Assembly: GCA_036403035.1 (NCBI GenBank)
Contig: DASWRT010000199.1
Coordinates: forward strand, 1-8,267
Direction: 5' to 3'
Length of the DNA: 8,267 nucleotides
From: DASWRT01 sp036403035
Lineage (GTDB): Bacteria > Pseudomonadota > Alphaproteobacteria > ATCC43930 > CGMCC-115725
The first letter of the stretch is position 1; every line of letters begins with the position of its first letter. The notes under the pieces are model-generated. The model made no database searches. It was not told the origin of the DNA and saw only the letters and a list, made by a program, of their open reading frames with translations. Of this stretch, positions 5,742-8,267 are shown piece after piece. The translations under genes were made by a program, and so were the position numbers.

Positions 5742-6557
5742 ATGAGCGACCACGATCGCTACGCCGCCTACGTCAGCCTGAAATTCGCCCGGCCGGCCGA
5801 GCGCATCCTCGAAATCACGATGGACCGGGAGGGGCGGCTCAACGCCGCCGACGCCGTGATGCACCGCGACCTCGCCGAGGTGTGGCGGGCGGTCGATGCC
5901 GATCCCGATGTCGCCGCAGTCATCCTGCGCGGCGCCGGGAAAGGCTTCTCGGCGGGCGGCGACCTCGATCTCGTGACCGAGATGTCGGAGGATTTCGAGG
6001 TGCTGACCCGCGTCTGGAAGGAGGCGCGGGATCTCGTCTACAACCTGATCAATTGCAGCAAGCCGGTGGTCTCGGCGATGCACGGACCCGCGGTCGGCGC
6101 CGGCCTCGTCGCCGGGCTGCTCGCCGACGTCTCGGTCGCGGCGCGGTCGGCCCGCATCATCGACGGACACACGCGCCTCGGCGTCGCCGCCGGCGACCAT
6201 GCGGCGATCGTCTGGCCGCTGCTCTGCGGGCTGGCGAAGGCGAAGTACCACCTCCTGCTGTGCGAGCCGGTGAGCGGCGAGGAGGCGGAGCGGATCGGTC
6301 TCGTCTCGCTCTGCGTCGACGACGACAAGCTGTTCGAAACCGCTCTCGGCATCGCGAAACGGCTCGCAGCCGGGTCGCCGACCGCGGTGCGTTGGACGAA
6401 ATACGCGCTCAACAACTGGCTGCGCCTCGCCGGCCCGACCTTCGACGCATCGCTGGCGCTCGAATTCCTCGGCTTCCGCGGACCCGACCTGCGCGAGGGC
6501 GTCGCGTCGCTGCGCGAGAAGCGCCCGCCGAACTTCGCCAAAGACAGCCCCGTGTAG
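5742..6557 (+). CDS. Crotonase-family protein lacking both canonical catalytic glutamates
   Basis: 271 residues from the ATG at 5742, with AGGGAG about seven bases upstream. The family is clear from ITMDREGRLNAADAVMH (25-41), the oxyanion-hole motif GAGKGFSAGGDLDL (64-77), the second hole glycines in HGPAVGAGL (114-122), SGEEAERIGLVS (178-189) and the C-terminal FRGPDLREGVASLREKRPPNF. At the positions of the two glutamates used by enoyl-CoA hydratase there are V123 and H143, and the loop that reads PGAGGT in hydratases is AAGDHAA (149-155). It is therefore unlikely to be a simple enoyl-CoA hydratase. Isomerase, hydrolase or another CoA-thioester reaction is possible. It is divergent from paaG and may act on an aromatic or branched acyl-CoA. 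The substrate is unknown. Confidence 0.9.
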   Translation: MSDHDRYAAYVSLKFARPAERILEITMDREGRLNAADAVMHRDLAEVWRAVDADPDVAAVILRGAGKGFSAGGDLDLVTEMSEDFEVLTRVWKEARDLVYNLINCSKPVVSAMHGPAVGAGLVAGLLADVSVAARSARIIDGHTRLGVAAGDHAAIVWPLLCGLAKAKYHLLLCEPVSGEEAERIGLVSLCVDDDKLFETALGIAKRLAAGSPTAVRWTKYALNNWLRLAGPTFDASLALEFLGFRGPDLREGVASLREKRPPNFAKDSPV

Positions 6558-6612
6558 GACACCGTACCGCCTGCGCATGGCAGGACCGCCACGTAATCTC
6601 TCGCTGAAATCT

Positions 6613-6635
6613 CCCTCTCCCCTTGCGGGAGAGGG
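6613..6635. repeat. REP-like intergenic palindrome
   Basis: CCCTCTCCC-CTTGC-GGGAGAGGG, a perfect nine-bp stem with a five-nt loop, continued by GCCGGGGTGAG. This matches the type of short extragenic palindrome dispersed in many Rhizobiales-like genomes. Only one copy lies in the window. It lies directly beside the right end of the IS110-family element, whose relatives often insert in such palindromes. Confidence 0.7.
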
Positions 6636-6660
6636 CCGGGGTGAGCGACTGTCTGGCCTG

Positions 6661-7632
6661 TCAAGTTGCACTGACGAAATTTCTGCGCGCGTCGCGAGCT
6701 TTGGCGTTGAGGACGACGAGCAGCTTTCGGGCGAGCGCGACGCGGATGACCTTCTTTGCTTTTCCGGCTTGTCTGAGCTTGTCGCGGAAGGCGGCGAAGG
6801 TCGGCTCGTGGCGGCTGACGAGCTCGGCGACGACGAAGAGGATCTCGCGCGGGCCGTCGCGCCCGGCGCGGATGTGGCGCGGGCCGGTGCTGGCGCCACT
6901 GTCGCAGGCGATCGGCGCCAGGCCGGCGAGCTTGGCGATGGCCTTGCCGGACAGCGTGCCGATCTCCGGCAGTTCGGCGAGGAGGCGGGCGACCGTGCGA
7001 TCGGCGACGCCTTTGACTTCGCGGAACGTCTGGTCGAGCGCATGCCACAGCGGATCGCTCTCGATCAACTCGGCGATCTTGGCTTCCAGGCTGCGGATCT
7101 GGCGGTTGACGAGGGCGACAACCTCGTCGATCAGGCCGACCACCTCGGCCGCGGCGTCGCTGCCGGCGCCGGCTTCACTCTTGCCGAGCAGCCGGCGCTG
7201 GTTGGTCTGGGTGGTGCGCAGCTTGGTCAGCTGGCGCAACCGGGTGCTGAGCGCCCGCAGCCGGTCCTGCGTCGGGCTGGGCAGCGGGGTCGGCTTGACC
7301 TGCTTGGTCTCGGCATACCAGGCGATGATCCCGGCATCGAGCCGGTCGGTCTTCTCGAGCACGCCCATCGCCTCGGCGAACCGGCGAACCGCGCGCGGGT
7401 TGACGATGGCGACCGGCAGCCGGTGCTCGGCGTCGAGCAGGCCGAACGGCAGCTTCTCGTACCCGCCGCTGCCTTCCATGACGATCAGCTCGACGCCATG
7501 CTCGGTGCAGAAGCCGGCCAGCGCGGCGACGCCGTCGATGGTGCGGGCAAAGTGCTCGCGCGGGCCGGTGTGGCCAATGCGGGCGTCAAGGGTTCGCGAG
7601 GAAACGTCTACTCCACAGATGGTCTGGGTCAC
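6661..7632 (-). CDS. IS110-family DEDD transposase/recombinase
   Basis: 323 residues from the GTG at 7632, which has GGCAGG five bases upstream. An in-frame TTG at 7662 has no ribosome site. The N-terminal RuvC-like DEDD domain shows D9 in CGVDVSS, E53 in VMEGSGGYE, and D96/D99 in LEKTDRLDA, with the usual VNPRAVRRFAEAMG before it. A coiled-coil-prone middle (about 115-195) leads to the C-terminal domain with VKGVADRTVARLLAELPEIG, LAGLAPIACDSG (candidate nucleophile S245) and AGKAKKVIRVALARKLLVVLN. It is closer to the IS110/IS621 group than to IS1111. Such enzymes excise and insert DNA guided by a bridge RNA from the same element. All four acidic residues and the serine are present and the frame is open, so it looks intact. 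The segment after the serine (GRDGPREILFVVAEL) departs from the common GGR..VRR.LYMAAL form. Confidence 0.93.
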   Translation of the reverse strand: MTQTICGVDVSSRTLDARIGHTGPREHFARTIDGVAALAGFCTEHGVELIVMEGSGGYEKLPFGLLDAEHRLPVAIVNPRAVRRFAEAMGVLEKTDRLDAGIIAWYAETKQVKPTPLPSPTQDRLRALSTRLRQLTKLRTTQTNQRRLLGKSEAGAGSDAAAEVVGLIDEVVALVNRQIRSLEAKIAELIESDPLWHALDQTFREVKGVADRTVARLLAELPEIGTLSGKAIAKLAGLAPIACDSGASTGPRHIRAGRDGPREILFVVAELVSRHEPTFAAFRDKLRQAGKAKKVIRVALARKLLVVLNAKARDARRNFVSAT

Positions 7633-7834
7633 GGTAACCTGCCTTGCGCGTGCGATGGACAATCAGGCGACTGTTCGGTCGGACGTGACAGCGGCGGCGG
7701 TCCCAGGGCTCACCCGCGGTTGTGGCCGGAGGGGACACGGGCGCCGTCCGCCGCGCGAGGTGTCCGGTGGCCACCGGACCGGACCCCTCGCAGCCAATCT
7801 CCAAGCACGAAGATCAACCGCTTTCCAGATACAA
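7633..7834 (-). ncRNA. Putative IS110 bridge-RNA leader
   Basis: The 5' non-coding part of the element, on the transposase strand. In the IS110 group this region encodes a structured RNA with target- and donor-binding loops. Here the strand can fold strongly: an 18-bp perfect palindrome (7762-7779) sits inside an outer stem GCGAGG (7755-7760) / CCTCGC (7786-7791), and a GC-rich stretch with GGGTGAGCCCTGGGACC follows. ORFs in this stretch show no family resemblance. RNA ends and loops cannot be set by eye. The assignment rests on position and family knowledge. Confidence 0.45.
7762..7779. repeat. 18-bp perfect palindrome in the IS leader
   Basis: GTCCGGTGG followed directly by its reverse complement CCACCGGAC. 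It forms the apical part of the longest stem in the putative bridge-RNA region. Confidence 0.8.
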
Positions 7835-7858
7835 GGGGTACGCGAGCACAGCGAGCGT

Positions 7859-7883
7859 CGACCGCGCCGCCAAGGCGCGGTCG
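7859..7883. repeat. Perfect GC-rich hairpin
   Basis: CGACCGCGCC-GCCAA-GGCGCGGTCG, ten paired bases and a five-nt loop, with no adjacent T tract on either strand. It may be a REP-like unit or an RNA 3' end structure. It lies 20 bp outside the proposed left end of the IS element. Confidence 0.7.
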
Positions 7884-7939
7884 CCCCCATTCAACGTCCT
7901 TCCGACGGCATGTTTGGCGAGGCCGCCGGGAGGGGCCGT

Positions 7940-7954
7940 CCTGTTAAATACAGG
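7940..7954. repeat. Short inverted repeat CCTGT-TAAAT-ACAGG
   Basis: A five-bp stem with an AT-rich centre. Its CCTGTT arm is the same hexamer as the array at 8039-8089, so it may be an outlying site for the same protein. Confidence 0.5.
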
Positions 7955-8024
7955 CCCTGGGAGCCGAACGCCGCGAAGCGGAGTGAGCCGCATCAATGGG
8001 TTAGCGGCCGACTCTCAACCGATT

Positions 8025-8089
8025 AACAGGTTCCCGCTCCTGTTATCCGCCTGTTTTTGTACCTGTTATTTTCCTGTTCCGTCCTGTTT
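8025..8089. repeat. Array of CCTGTT direct repeats at helical spacing
   Basis: CCTGTT begins at 8039, 8050, 8062, 8073 and 8083 (spacing 11, 12, 11, 10), with an inverted copy AACAGG at 8025-8030. Adjacent bases vary (A, T, T, A, C, T families), so the conserved unit is the hexamer. The spacing places all five copies on one face of the helix, as in iterons, arm-type integrase sites or cooperative operators. The repeat is too short for a CRISPR array. Confidence 0.8.
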
Positions 8090-8140
8090 TCCGGCGATTT
8101 CCGGAAGAGGTGACGTCCGATTCACGATGTCAAAGAGCGG

Positions 8141-8159
8141 GGCGCCGGAAGCCGGCGCC
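8141..8159. repeat. Perfect hairpin GGCGCCGG-AAG-CCGGCGCC
   Basis: Eight-bp perfect stem with a three-nt loop and no T tract on either side. Role unknown. Confidence 0.7.
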
Positions 8160-8182
8160 AAGCGAAGTGTATGTCCGAAATG

Positions 8183-8197
8183 GGTTGCGGCGCAACC
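8183..8197. repeat. Hairpin GGTTGC-GGC-GCAACC
   Basis: Six-bp perfect stem with a three-nt loop, 24 bp after the preceding hairpin. Possibly part of a structured leader of a gene beyond the window. Confidence 0.6.
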
Positions 8198-8239
8198 GGA
8201 TCGGCCGCCGGGCGGGGCGGCGAGCAATCAATGCGCCGA

Positions 8240-8263
8240 TCCGATGTTAGCGCTAACATCGGA
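8240..8263. promoter_or_regulatory. LacI-family-type operator
   Basis: A perfect 24-bp palindrome with half-site TCCGATGTTAGC and no central spacer. Its core TGTTAGCGCTAACA has the CG-centred form used by many LacI/GalR-family sugar regulators. It lies four bases from the window end, so the controlled gene is probably just downstream. The regulator is inferred from the motif only. Confidence 0.6.
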
Positions 8264-8267
8264 CGAC

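Larger units (their letters stand above)
6643..7834 (-). mobile_element. IS110-family insertion sequence (ends approximate)
   Basis: The element contains one transposase and a roughly 200-nt 5' non-coding leader, the organisation of the IS110 group. IS110 elements lack terminal inverted repeats, so ends were judged from context. The right end lies between the transposase stop (6661) and the REP-like palindrome. Both proposed junctions carry GGGGT (6638-6642 and 7835-7839), which could be the shared core or target sequence. The resulting length of about 1.2 kb suits the family. The left end is the less certain; it could lie farther right. Confidence 0.55.
7835..8267. other. Gene-free region with hairpins, repeat array and an operator
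   Basis: 433 bp with no ORF that resembles a protein. It holds, in order, a ten-bp stem hairpin (7859-7883), a short CCTGT/ACAGG hairpin (7940-7954), the CCTGTT array (8025-8089), two further hairpins (8141-8159, 8183-8197) and a 24-bp palindrome (8240-8263). A gene transcribed rightward probably starts soon after the window. Confidence 0.6.

Noticed and set aside
7814..7996. 60-codon minus-strand ORF ending near the IS left end
   Set aside because: No ribosome site; it spans the perfect hairpin at 7859-7883 and runs into the proposed IS leader; coding is not supported.
8001..8020. tRNA-like fragment (attachment-site remnant) near GCGGCCGACTCTCAACC
   Set aside because: It resembles part of a tRNA arm in reverse orientation, but no acceptor stem, T arm or anticodon stem could be paired around it.
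6577..8026. Two plus-strand frames of about 460 codons opposite the transposase
   Set aside because: Antisense to an intact IS110 transposase and without recognisable domains.
8025..8089. CRISPR array
   Set aside because: Repeat unit is six bases with four- to six-base gaps; CRISPR repeats and spacers are each several times longer.

Overview
The window is GC-rich DNA with strong G/C bias at third codon positions. It reads as an alphaproteobacterial chromosome or large replicon. The grounds are the gene content (a ferritin-like/VIT fusion protein and a phenylacetate cluster), a short palindrome of the CCCTCTCCC...GGGAGAGGG type that is common between genes in Rhizobiales-like genomes, and an IS110-family element. 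The genus cannot be fixed from the sequence.

Layout. (1) 91-1245 (+) encodes a ferritin-like plus VIT1/CCC1 membrane protein for iron or manganese handling. (2) 1245-1364 (-) holds a compact set of signals: a perfect TGTGA-N6-TCACA palindrome, a TATATA box at class II activator spacing, a roughly 70-nt stretch with two hairpins, and a strong intrinsic terminator. I read it as a candidate small RNA gene. (3) 1320-2410 (-) is a tightly packed run of four short ORFs of unknown function, preceded by an AT-rich island (about 2440-2602) with phased ATGCG motifs. (4) 2795-5473 (-) is a paaG-paaI-paaK operon for the phenylacetyl-CoA route. (5) 5742-6557 (+) is a divergently transcribed crotonase-family protein lacking both usual catalytic glutamates. 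(6) 6613-6635 is a REP-like palindrome, directly followed by an IS110-family element (about 6643-7834, transposase on -) whose 5' non-coding leader is the expected place for a bridge RNA. (7) 7835-8267 has no convincing gene. It holds several hairpins, an array of five CCTGTT direct repeats at 10-12 bp spacing, and a perfect 24-bp LacI-type palindrome at the window edge.

How the parts fit. PaaK activates phenylacetate to its CoA thioester, PaaG isomerises the ring epoxide to the oxepin, and PaaI hydrolyses stalled CoA intermediates. The epoxidase (paaABCDE), the ring-opening enzyme (paaZ) and the beta-oxidation enzymes (paaH, paaJ) are absent here and must lie elsewhere if the pathway is complete. 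The divergent crotonase shares the 268-bp intergenic region and may be co-regulated. The small-ORF cluster and the IS-containing right end look like accessory DNA. The most notable items are the small-RNA locus at 1245-1364, the CCTGTT array at 8025-8089 and the IS110 leader.
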